From positions 1 through 36,729 of IMG/VR virus record IMGVR_UViG_3300034683_000348: a stretch of DNA of 36,729 nt; one strand, written 5' to 3'. The position numbers and the translations under genes were made by a program. Position 1 is the first letter of the stretch. Each line of letters starts with the position of its first letter. The stretch comes from a virus. The notes beneath the pieces were generated by a model. That model was not told where the DNA came from and did not search any database. It was given only the letters and a program-made list of their open reading frames with translations. Below, piece after piece: positions 7,049 through 13,431 of the stretch.

Positions 7049-7057
7049 TAAAGGGCC

Positions 7058-7279
7058 ATGAAGCTGAAGATCTACATGACGAAAAAAGAGATGTCGCTCG
7101 TTGAGTTGGGGCGTTTGTCGGGGGTGTCTCCATCCATCATCTCCAGATATTTGAGAGGCCTCCGAACCATGTCTGCCGAAAACGCCGCCCGCATCAGCGC
7201 CGCTACCGGTGGAGAGGTGACGGTGGAGGAGCTTCTGTTTCCAGAGGGCCTGCCGGAGGGGGCCCGCATGGCGTCGTGA
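7058..7279 (+). CDS. XRE-family HTH regulator (Cro/cI-like)
   Basis: A 73-residue single-domain DNA-binding protein. MSLVELGRLSGVSPSIISRY (12-31) is a helix-turn-helix, with the recognition helix SPSIISRYLRG, followed by AENAARISAATGGEVTVEEL, the usual closing helices of the family. There is no C-terminal dimerisation or RecA-cleavage domain, so it resembles Cro more than a full-length cI. The gene begins a few bases after its predicted -10 box, so its transcript is probably leaderless. The flanking palindromes are the likely operators for both divergent promoters, making this the switch protein. Whether it acts as lysogenic repressor or as a lytic Cro is not decided by sequence. Confidence 0.88.
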   Translation: MKLKIYMTKKEMSLVELGRLSGVSPSIISRYLRGLRTMSAENAARISAATGGEVTVEELLFPEGLPEGARMAS

Positions 7280-7339
7280 AGTCCCCTTCTCTTACAGCAT
7301 AGGAGATCCCACCCCAAACCCAAAGTACGGAGGTGATCG

Positions 7340-7972
7340 ATGCCTGAGGCCCGTTCCCTTTCCGGATCCCACCAGCTCAAGGACTTCTTTCGGTCCGTCC
7401 GCTACCCCCAGGCGAAGCTCGGGGCGGACCTTCGCATCTCCCAGGCACTCGTCAACAAGATACTTCAGGGGCACACGGATCCGAGTCCTGCCCTGGAAGC
7501 TGGCCTCTACGCCAAGGCCCGGGAGCTGGGCTACGACGGCCCGGTTCCGGAAACCCTCAAGGAATGCCCCGTGTGCGGCAGGATCGTGGAAAACGACGGA
7601 AACGGAGCCTGCTGTAACGACTGCAAGGGTCTCCGGCAGCCGGCGGAAGGCGCCCCCAGGGTGGCCGCCCAAGAGGAACGGCCGTGCCGCCGGTGCGGAA
7701 AGCCCGTGGTCCCGTACCGCCACGGAGCCGTCCTGGTGAAGACCGTCTGCAAGGCGTGTCTCTTCAAGTCCACGGCCGCCAGGCGGACAATTCGCGGCCT
7801 ATCTCAGGACGACGTTACCATCTTGGCCGTAGATCTGAGGGAGCTTGGTCTCGAAGACCAAGCTCCTCGAATTCGTACATGGTTGGGGAAAGAAGCTCAG
7901 CGGAACCTCCGTTCCATGGAGGCCCAGATCGTATTTTGTATCCTGGAGAAGATGCGTGAAACCGATGGCTGA
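7340..7972 (+). CDS. HTH protein with two zinc-knuckle motifs
   Basis: A 210-residue protein. Residues 12-60 (LKDFFRSVRYPQAKLGADLR and SQALVNKILQG) look like an XRE-type helix-turn-helix. They are followed by CPVCGRIVENDGNGACCNDC near 76-95 and CRRCGKPV...VCKAC near 116-140, each able to bind zinc. A helical C-terminus contains LGLEDQAPRIRTWLGKEAQR. GGAGGTGATCG gives a strong ribosome site. It overlaps the start of the primase-polymerase gene, so it probably belongs to the replication operon. It may be an origin-binding or loading protein or a transcription regulator; both are inference. Confidence 0.7.
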   Translation: MPEARSLSGSHQLKDFFRSVRYPQAKLGADLRISQALVNKILQGHTDPSPALEAGLYAKARELGYDGPVPETLKECPVCGRIVENDGNGACCNDCKGLRQPAEGAPRVAAQEERPCRRCGKPVVPYRHGAVLVKTVCKACLFKSTAARRTIRGLSQDDVTILAVDLRELGLEDQAPRIRTWLGKEAQRNLRSMEAQIVFCILEKMRETDG

Positions 7973-10040
7973 ATCCGTCTCAGCAACCGCCAACGGCACA
8001 CTGGACGCCGCCCTGGAATACGTGGACAGGGACTTTTCGGTTATTCCAGTAGATAGGAACACGAAACGCCCCTTCTTTCCGTGGGCCGAGTTCCAGAAGC
8101 GGCGACCGACCAGGAGCGAAGTGGAGGCATGGTGGGCCAAACACCAAGACGCCAACGTGGCCATCGTCTGCGGGGCGATATCCGGGATCTACTGCGTGGA
8201 CGGCGACGGAGAAGCCGGCAAGCGATGGATCCAGGACCACCTTCCGCCAACCACCGTCTATTCCATCACGTCCCGCGGCATCCACGCCATCTATCGCGTC
8301 CCACAAAACGCGATGATCCGAAACCGCGTCCGGCTGGCTCCCGAGGTGGATATTCGCGGCGAGGGAGGATACTTCGTGGCGCCTCCTTCCATCCACCAAT
8401 CGGGCCATCGGTACGAATGGCGATTCCTCGGAGGCGGATGGGACGACATCCCGGAATACGCGCCTCCGGATCTCACGGGAAACCTCAATCTTGATCTTTC
8501 TAATGTCCAAGTCACTCCCCTTTCGAGGTTCCAGGGAGTGGCCGAGGGAGAACGAAACGACACCCTGGCGCGGCTCGTCGGAAGATGGTGCGGCAAGGGA
8601 CTCGATCCGGACGAGATATTCGAGCTGGCACTCGCATGGAACGACAAGAACCGGCCGCCGCTCCCACAGTTCGAAGTGCGCCGGACCGTACAGTCAATCC
8701 TCAGAACCCACCAGCGCAATCACTCGGCGGTAGAAATCCGCATCCCAGGTCCACACGAGCAGTCGATCCCGAAGGAGATCCTCACACCAGGAGGGCTCAT
8801 TCAAGCCATGGGGGATTATATCGAGGCATCCAGCCCGGTGTCCCATCCCGCCTTCAACGTCCTGGCCTCCACCATTACCCTGGGAGCCGTGGCCGGTCAG
8901 AAGATCCAGTCTGAAAGTGGGCTTCGGACCAACATCTATGGAATCGGTCTCGCCTATTCGGGCGTCGGAAAGAACGGTCCGCACGGGACAATCCCGAGCA
9001 TGCTGATGCGGTCCAGGGCCCACGAAATCCTGGGCCCCAACACGCTCACGAGCGAAGCAGCCCTCCTCAAACGCCTGTCACAGAAGACGCGAGAAAACCA
9101 ACTGTGCTTCCTGGATGAAATCGCGTCCATCACGAAAGCCCTCAAGAACCCAAACAGCCCGCTCGTCGGGATTCCGGCGCTTCTCATGCAGTTGTGGTCC
9201 GGGACGGACAGAAGCTTTCTAAAGACATACGCCTCCGGCGACGAAATCGTGGTGCGGTGGCACCACCTGGCATTCTACGGCACTAGCGCGCCGGAGGCCT
9301 TCTGGGGATCCATCACCCACAGCGAGGTTGCTGACGGTTTCCTAGCGAGAGTCATCATCTTTGACATCCGCGATGACGCTCCCAAACCCAAGATGCGCGT
9401 CGGATTCAGCGTCCCGCAAAGCCTCGTGGACGCGATCGACGAGATCTACACCATGCCCGTCGAAACCACGGGGGGAAACCTCGAGGCCGTGCCACGGCCT
9501 CACGTCGTTCGCCTGACCGACGATGCCGCGAGGATCCTGGAAGAGTTCGCGGATCACTACCACCAGGAGAAAAACCGCCACAAGACGTCTCCGGACGGAC
9601 GGGCCGCCATCTACGGCCGCGCCGCTGAAAACGCCTGGAAACTGGCGATGGTGCACGCGCTCTCCATATACGGGCCCAAGGTCGTGGGCGCCGGAATCGG
9701 CCGTGAGTCCATGGAATGGGCAACCAAGATCATCCAATGGAGCGTAGAAAACACCGTCCGGAGCGTCCAGCTCAACGTGGCGGTCAATGAATGGCACGCA
9801 TGGGAGCAGAAGATCCTCCGCCTGCTGGAGGAGAAGGTCAAGAACAAGAAGAAGCCGGGATTGACCAGGAGGGAGATCCTAAAGTCCATCTGGGGACTAT
9901 CGGCCCGGGTCTTCGACCAGTTAATCGAAACCATGCTCTTGTCCGGGCGCCTGGCCAAGGTTGTCCATCAGCCCAAGAGCGGACCCGCGACCACCTTGTA
10001 CTGTCTCCGGAAGGAGGAGGAACCCGCCGATGAACCATGA
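7956..10040 (+). CDS. Bifunctional primase-polymerase / DUF3987-type helicase-like protein
   Basis: About 694 residues. The N-terminal AEP (prim-pol) domain shows VDGDG (81-85, metal-binding acidic pair), TSRGIHAIYR (105-114) and DIRGEGGYFVAPPS (132-145), the catalytic motif order of this family. A helical primase C-terminal segment with GERNDTLARLVGRW follows. The second half resembles DUF3987 or superfamily-3-like ATPases, with SGVGKNGPH (335-343) at the Walker A position and FLDE (385-388) as Walker B. The P-loop has Asn where Ser/Thr is usual. I chose the GTG at 7956 because GGAGA is ideally spaced; ATG at 7965 is the alternative. It should prime and possibly unwind phage DNA at the repeat cluster that starts inside its last codons. 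Confidence 0.9.
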   Translation: MKPMAESVSATANGTLDAALEYVDRDFSVIPVDRNTKRPFFPWAEFQKRRPTRSEVEAWWAKHQDANVAIVCGAISGIYCVDGDGEAGKRWIQDHLPPTTVYSITSRGIHAIYRVPQNAMIRNRVRLAPEVDIRGEGGYFVAPPSIHQSGHRYEWRFLGGGWDDIPEYAPPDLTGNLNLDLSNVQVTPLSRFQGVAEGERNDTLARLVGRWCGKGLDPDEIFELALAWNDKNRPPLPQFEVRRTVQSILRTHQRNHSAVEIRIPGPHEQSIPKEILTPGGLIQAMGDYIEASSPVSHPAFNVLASTITLGAVAGQKIQSESGLRTNIYGIGLAYSGVGKNGPHGTIPSMLMRSRAHEILGPNTLTSEAALLKRLSQKTRENQLCFLDEIASITKALKNPNSPLVGIPALLMQLWSGTDRSFLKTYASGDEIVVRWHHLAFYGTSAPEAFWGSITHSEVADGFLARVIIFDIRDDAPKPKMRVGFSVPQSLVDAIDEIYTMPVETTGGNLEAVPRPHVVRLTDDAARILEEFADHYHQEKNRHKTSPDGRAAIYGRAAENAWKLAMVHALSIYGPKVVGAGIGRESMEWATKIIQWSVENTVRSVQLNVAVNEWHAWEQKILRLLEEKVKNKKKPGLTRREILKSIWGLSARVFDQLIETMLLSGRLAKVVHQPKSGPATTLYCLRKEEEPADEP

Positions 10041-10052
10041 GAACCTGCCGAG

Positions 10053-10082
10053 AACCTGCCGAGGTTTTCATCGGCGGGTTTT
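10053..10082 (+). terminator. Possible Rho-independent terminator after the primase gene
   Basis: Iterons at 10053-10062 and 10071-10080 pair to form a 10-base stem (one G-U pair) with an 8-base loop, followed by TTTT (10079-10082). It lies 12 bases past the primase stop. The same bases belong to the iteron array, so termination may be a secondary effect. Confidence 0.4.
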
Positions 10083-10137
10083 CTCGATGAAATCATTACG
10101 AAAAACAGAAGAAGGCAACCCGCCGATGGGGGGTAGA

Positions 10138-10168
10138 CACAAAATTTTGTGGATTTTTGGGTATACCC
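10138..10168. repeat. Two perfect palindromes inside the candidate origin
   Basis: CACAAAATTTTGTG (10138-10151) and GGGTATACCC (10159-10168) are both exact palindromes, seven bases apart. They sit between the two widely spaced opposed iterons at 10117 and 10173. They may be separate protein-binding sites or extrudable elements of the origin core. Confidence 0.6.
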
Positions 10169-10275
10169 TACATCGGCAGGTTGTTTTTTTATTTTTTTAT
10201 AAGTAATTTCAAATAGAAAACCCGCCGAGGATTCTATCGGCACGTTCTCGGCAAGTTCCCCTTGGAGATTCTTAC

Positions 10276-10291
10276 GGCGTAACGCATAGCG
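10276..10291 (+). repeat. 16-bp upstream repeat, copy 1
   Basis: GGCGTAACGCATAGCG lies 11 bases before the ATG at 10303. It matches the copy at 10772-10787 at 14 of 16 positions. A shorter match, GCGTAACGC, is at 11509-11517, ahead of the methyltransferase gene. All three lie just upstream of genes, so a shared regulatory site is possible. Confidence 0.5.
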
Positions 10292-10302
10292 AAAGAGTGC
10301 CC

Positions 10303-10695
10303 ATGACACCAACGCAACGTACCATGCAGGAACTCCGACGACTCGGAAGACGCTGTGCCGTAGTCGAAAAGTGGAACAGCTTCGCTCGGCGTGAAGGCGA
10401 TGGTCCTCCAGGAATCCGCCAGGATCTCTTCGGGATCATCGACGTCCTAGCCCTGGACCCGGAGCGTGGTGTCGTCGGCGTCCAATGCTGCGGCGGCTCA
10501 GGCTTCCAAGACCATTGGCGCAAACTCACGGAAGAACATGCTCAGGAAACCATGGACTGGCTCTCCACGCCGGGAACAGTCCTGGAGCTCTGGGCCTGGC
10601 GGAAGGTTAAAGCCAAGCGCGGCGGCAAGGCCATGGTCTGGCGGCCTCGCATCGTCGAGGTCACACTGAAAGATGTGGTGGGAGCTGGGGTGTAG
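10303..10695 (+). CDS. Nuclease-like phage protein (PD-(D/E)XK/resolvase-like)
   Basis: About 130 residues. The stretch GIRQDLFGIIDVLALDPERG near 37-56 followed by VVGVQCC resembles a phage family related to Holliday-junction resolvase or VRR-type nucleases, in which an Asp in DLFGxxD is a metal ligand. The second-strand motif here is VQC rather than the ExK of active nucleases, so activity is uncertain. AAAGAG five bases upstream supports ATG at 10303; a GTG at 10297 is also possible. It directly follows the candidate origin, so it may process replication or recombination intermediates. The family call is moderate. Confidence 0.6.
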   Translation: MTPTQRTMQELRRLGRRCAVVEKWNSFARREGDGPPGIRQDLFGIIDVLALDPERGVVGVQCCGGSGFQDHWRKLTEEHAQETMDWLSTPGTVLELWAWRKVKAKRGGKAMVWRPRIVEVTLKDVVGAGV

Positions 10696-10725
10696 GGCGG
10701 GACACGCCCGAATGGTCCGTAACTC

Positions 10726-10763
10726 GCAGCGTAGATGAGAAACATCTACGCTGCTCTACGCTG
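10726..10763 (+). repeat. Perfect 12-bp inverted repeat plus direct repeat
   Basis: GCAGCGTAGATG (10726-10737) and CATCTACGCTGC (10743-10754) form an exact 12-base stem with a 5-base AGAAA loop. TCTACGCTG then recurs at 10755-10763, exactly 10 bases after its first occurrence (10745). No T-tract follows, so it is not a typical terminator. It may be a protein-binding site or an RNA hairpin ahead of the lysis genes. Confidence 0.6.
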
Positions 10764-10771
10764 ACCTTGTT

Positions 10772-10787
10772 GGCGTAATGCAGAGCG
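10772..10787 (+). repeat. 16-bp upstream repeat, copy 2
   Basis: GGCGTAATGCAGAGCG matches copy 1 (10276-10291) at 14 of 16 positions and lies 18 bases before the ATG of the small membrane protein gene at 10806. Confidence 0.5.
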
Positions 10788-10805
10788 TTCTTGGGAGGTG
10801 GAGAA

Positions 10806-10970
10806 ATGATGAGTGTCTTCTTTCAAGTCCTTCTTTCCCCCCTTGAGCTTCTCGCCGGCCTTGTCCTGTGGCTCGGCATTCTGGGGGTGAGTGGTTTTCT
10901 ATTCCGATGTCTCAAACGCGTTTGGAGCGATGTGCGCCGGTCCGAACCGAAAGGAGAAAAGGATGGCTGA
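10806..10970 (+). CDS. Small single-pass membrane protein (holin- or spanin-like)
   Basis: A 54-residue protein, MMSVFFQVLLSPLELLAGLV and onward, with one hydrophobic segment at about 11-34 (PLELLAGLVLWLGILGVSGF) and a basic cytoplasmic tail (RCLKRVWSDVRRSEPKGEKD). GGGAGGTGGAGAA provides a ribosome site. It overlaps the start of the GH108 lysozyme by eight bases, the classical place for a holin or pinholin. One membrane span and a charged tail suit a class III holin or an accessory membrane factor. The assignment rests on context and topology, not on a family match. Confidence 0.65.
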   Translation: MMSVFFQVLLSPLELLAGLVLWLGILGVSGFLFRCLKRVWSDVRRSEPKGEKDG

Positions 10971-11439
10971 TTTTGACCAAGCATTTGAGGTCCTCATGAT
11001 CCACGAAGGTGGCTATGTGAACCACCCCAAAGACCCTGGCGGAGAAACCGCTTACGGCATCAGCAAGCGTGCCTATCCGGATTTGGATATCAAGATGCTT
11101 ACGAGAGAGGATGCCAAAGAAATCTACCGCCGAGACTGGTGGGTCCCGAACAGGTACGGTGAGATCCAACACCAGGCCCTTGCCGAGAAAGTGTTCAGCC
11201 TCGCCGTCAACATGGGCGCAAGACGGGCCAACAAGCTGCTGCAACGTGCCGTCAACAAGGTTGAGAAGACTGATCTGCTCGTAGATGGCGTCATGGGCGT
11301 CAAGACTTTGACGGTTCTGAATAACGCCGAAAACCCAGACCACATCTTGGCTGAACTCAAATTGCTCGCCGTCCAGTATTACCTCGACCTCGGTACCAGA
11401 GATTTCCTCAAGGGATGGATCCGGAGGGCCATTGCATGA
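10963..11439 (+). CDS. GH108 family lysozyme (endolysin)
   Basis: A 158-residue muramidase. Residues 4-27 (FDQAFEVLMIHEGGYVNHPK and following) contain the HEGGY motif whose Glu15 is the catalytic acid of glycoside hydrolase family 108. They are followed by DPGGETAYGISKRAYP, typical of the family. The C-terminal half, from about 75, contains NMGARRANKLLQRAVN and LLVDGVMGVKTLTVLN, the predicted peptidoglycan-binding part that accompanies GH108. No signal peptide is seen, so release needs a holin, consistent with the overlapping membrane-protein gene. AAAGGAGAAAAGG lies upstream of the ATG at 10963. The full-length domain suggests an active endolysin. Confidence 0.93.
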   Translation: MADFDQAFEVLMIHEGGYVNHPKDPGGETAYGISKRAYPDLDIKMLTREDAKEIYRRDWWVPNRYGEIQHQALAEKVFSLAVNMGARRANKLLQRAVNKVEKTDLLVDGVMGVKTLTVLNNAENPDHILAELKLLAVQYYLDLGTRDFLKGWIRRAIA

Positions 11440-11555
11440 GTCGTGCCAGTCGCGGGTCCTTCCTGGGGGAAAAATCTGCAGGGGTCAAAAGGGGCGCGTT
11501 TTGCCTCCGCGTAACGCTCAAAAATCAGGATTCGTTTTTCGATGTCATCGGCTAA
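11436..11555 (+). CDS. Possible 39-residue ORF coupled to the lysozyme stop
   Basis: An ATG at 11436 overlaps the lysozyme stop as ATGA and reads MSRASRGSFLGEKSAGVKRG, ending at 11555 just inside the start of the methyltransferase gene. The protein is basic at first and shows no motif I recognise. The coupling arrangement and the lack of any other content in this gap are the only support. The region also holds GCGTAACGC (11509-11517), the core of the 16-base repeats upstream of 10303 and 10806. Confidence 0.3.
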   Translation: MSRASRGSFLGEKSAGVKRGAFCLRVTLKNQDSFFDVIG

Positions 11556-12789
11556 CGATATGAAAACACATCACTTACAGTTGAAGTGGATGGACCCGAA
11601 GGAGCTTAATCCGAATCCGCTCAATTGGCGCAAGCATCCGCGAGCACAAAAGCAGGTCTTGAGTGCGGTTCTCGAAGATGTGGGGTGGGCCGGAGTCGCT
11701 CTCTACAACGAGAAAACAGGCAACCTCATCGACGGGCACGCAAGGCGCGAATGGGCCATCGAGCGTGGATGTTTGATGCCGGTGCTCGTTGGCGAATGGA
11801 ATGAGGACGAGGAACGAAAGATCCTTGCCACGCTTGACCCCATTGCATCATTGGCGAAGCAGTCTGACGATATTTATCGCCAGCTCTTGGAAACGGTTCA
11901 GACAGAGCAAGAGGACCTCTCCCAATGGTTGAAGGAACAGATCTCGAAAATCAAGATCCCCACTGCCGCTAAAGAGGATCCCGGGCCGAAGGTCGAAAAG
12001 GCGGATGAACTGCGGGCCAAGTGGAAGACAGAGACAGGCCAGATTTGGGAATTCGGTCCGCATAGGCTCGTTTGTGGAGATTGCACAGATAGCAAGATTC
12101 TTGGCTTCTTAATGCAGGGAGAAAAGGCGGTCTGTTGTTTTACGGATCCGCCTTATGGGGTCGACTACTCAAGCAAGAATGAATTCTTAAACCTACAGGA
12201 CAAGGGCAATAGGGTCCAGAAGCCCATCAAAGGGGATGATCTGAGCCTCACTGATATGTATCGGCTATGGCTCTCTGCTTTCCGGTCCGTGAGGGCATGG
12301 CTTGCGGATGGGGCAACGTACTATGTCACAGGGCCACAGGGAGGCGAGCTCCTTTTCTATTTGATGAAGGCACTAACAGAAGCTGAATTCCCACTTCGGC
12401 ACATGCTGATTTGGTCCAAGAACAATCACGTCCTCGGCCGATGCGATTACCATTACAAACACGAGCCGATTCTCTATGGTTGGCTTGGTGGGGCAGGGCA
12501 CCGTTTTTATGCGGACTTTGATGTTTCCGTTTGGGAAATAGCACGGCCACAAAAGTCTGAACTGCACCCGACCATGAAGCCGGTGGAACTATATGAGCGA
12601 GGCATAAAGAACAGCACGGTGATAGGAGATCTGGTGATTGATCCATTTTCTGGCAGTGGGACTTGCGCTGTTGCGTGCATCAAAACGGAGCGAGTGTTTC
12701 GCGGAGTCGAGTTGGCCCCGGAATACTGCGCTGTCATCCTGGAGCGAGTTTTGGAAATGGGTTTTGAGCCTCGACTCGTTAGGGAATAA
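11542..12789 (+). CDS. ParB-domain fused DNA methyltransferase
   Basis: A 415-residue protein. Residues 12-100 are a ParB/Srx-like domain (LNPNPLNWRKHP, then IDGHARRE at 63-70 and LDPIASLAKQ). The methyltransferase part follows, with HRLVCGD (174-180), TDPPYGVDYSS (201-211, catalytic motif IV), HPTMKPVEL (342-350) and DPFSGSGT (367-374, SAM-binding motif I). Motif IV before motif I is the beta-class order, and DPPY suggests N6-adenine methylation. ParB fusions of this type are common just ahead of phage terminases and may mark DNA for protection. No ribosome site is evident for ATG 11542 or ATG 11560. This gene and the next are visibly less GC-rich than the terminase large-subunit gene. Confidence 0.9.
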   Translation: MSSANDMKTHHLQLKWMDPKELNPNPLNWRKHPRAQKQVLSAVLEDVGWAGVALYNEKTGNLIDGHARREWAIERGCLMPVLVGEWNEDEERKILATLDPIASLAKQSDDIYRQLLETVQTEQEDLSQWLKEQISKIKIPTAAKEDPGPKVEKADELRAKWKTETGQIWEFGPHRLVCGDCTDSKILGFLMQGEKAVCCFTDPPYGVDYSSKNEFLNLQDKGNRVQKPIKGDDLSLTDMYRLWLSAFRSVRAWLADGATYYVTGPQGGELLFYLMKALTEAEFPLRHMLIWSKNNHVLGRCDYHYKHEPILYGWLGGAGHRFYADFDVSVWEIARPQKSELHPTMKPVELYERGIKNSTVIGDLVIDPFSGSGTCAVACIKTERVFRGVELAPEYCAVILERVLEMGFEPRLVRE

Positions 12790-12795
12790 TGCGGG

Positions 12796-13431
12796 ATGTT
12801 AGACATCAAAGAAGTGCAACAGCGGCTCATAGATCTTACCGAAGAGTTTAGAGAGTATGTAGATCTTCAACAAAAGCCGAAATCTAAACTTAGCAAAACA
12901 GCGAGACATCGTCTTGAACGCATAGAAGCGGACTTGAAAACGCTTCTTGTTCCAGAGCAGCGCTCGGATTTCATCTATGATGCCGCCAACATCGGAAAAT
13001 TTTTTGATGTCACTCCAAGATCAGTGCAGAAGTGGGCCAAGGAGAAAGGATGTCCGAAGCTCCGGCATGGCTTCTATGATCTCAAGGCAGTCCACGAATG
13101 GTGGCTGGAGAATATCCGTGGTGACGGAAGTTCTCCGGACATTGATAAGGCAAGGCAGGAATACTGGAGATGGAAGGCTGAGCGCGAAAGAATATCTGTC
13201 CATCAACTGCAGGGGCAACTTATCGAGCGATCAAGAGTAGAGGAAGTCCTCATGAATTTTGCGGCTTACATCAAACGCCATGTTTTTCTCCTCGCCAAAC
13301 GCCTCCCTGGAAGGCTGAGTGGCAAGAAGGAGCCGGAAATCCGGAGCATCATCGAAGACGAACTTTGTCATGTCTTTGAGACAGCCGCAGAGCAACTTTC
13401 AAGGCAGAGCGAATTCGTTCAGCATGGTTAA
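12796..13431 (+). CDS. Terminase small subunit (Nu1-like)
   Basis: A 211-residue protein. A helix-turn-helix is visible in the middle: FIYDAANIGKFFDVTPRSVQ near 57-76, then KLRHGFYDLKAVHEWWLE near 86-103. This is the winged-helix layout of lambda Nu1-type subunits, which recognise the packaging site. The C-terminal half is strongly helical (WRWKAERERISVHQLQGQLI) and probably oligomerises and contacts the large subunit. Its position immediately before a GpA-type large subunit, overlapping it by eight bases, supports the call. The first 40 residues are a charged coiled-coil-like stretch. Confidence 0.85.
   Translation: MLDIKEVQQRLIDLTEEFREYVDLQQKPKSKLSKTARHRLERIEADLKTLLVPEQRSDFIYDAANIGKFFDVTPRSVQKWAKEKGCPKLRHGFYDLKAVHEWWLENIRGDGSSPDIDKARQEYWRWKAERERISVHQLQGQLIERSRVEEVLMNFAAYIKRHVFLLAKRLPGRLSGKKEPEIRSIIEDELCHVFETAAEQLSRQSEFVQHG

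Larger units (their letters stand above)
6711..7057. other. Divergent intergenic control region
   Basis: This 347-base stretch has no convincing gene. Its right half (about 6940-7057) carries two back-to-back promoters and at least three GC-palindromic operator sites, annotated separately. Its left half (6711-6937) would be an unusually long, very GC-rich 5' leader of about 227 bases on the leftward transcript. It contains several G/C runs able to fold, but I found no hairpin with a T-tract that would make a clear attenuator or terminator. A leader of this length could hold an antitermination site, which is speculative. Confidence 0.7.
10021..10257. repeat. Candidate replication origin: nine AACYYGCCGA iterons with AT-rich tract
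   Basis: Nine copies of a 10-mer lie at 10021, 10042, 10053 (plus), 10071 (minus), 10117 (plus), 10173 (minus), 10219 (plus), 10237 and 10248 (minus). The first seven are AACCCGCCGA or AACCTGCCGA; the last two differ at one position. Pairs 10042/10053 and 10237/10248 are spaced 11 bases start to start, one helical turn, and are inverted copies of each other. Opposed copies 10053/10071 and 10219/10237 are each separated by 8 bases. A T/A-rich tract (about 10182-10220) is a natural unwinding element. The block directly follows the primase gene and its first repeat lies in that gene's end. Origin function is inference from layout. Confidence 0.75.

Noticed and set aside
7845-7955. Earlier ATG for the primase-polymerase
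   Set aside because: This part is inside the zinc-HTH gene in another frame, has no ribosome site and precedes any prim-pol homology.
10021-10257. CRISPR-like repeat array
   Set aside because: Repeats are only 10 bases, occur in both orientations and have spacers of 1 to 46 bases. They fit an iteron origin, not CRISPR.
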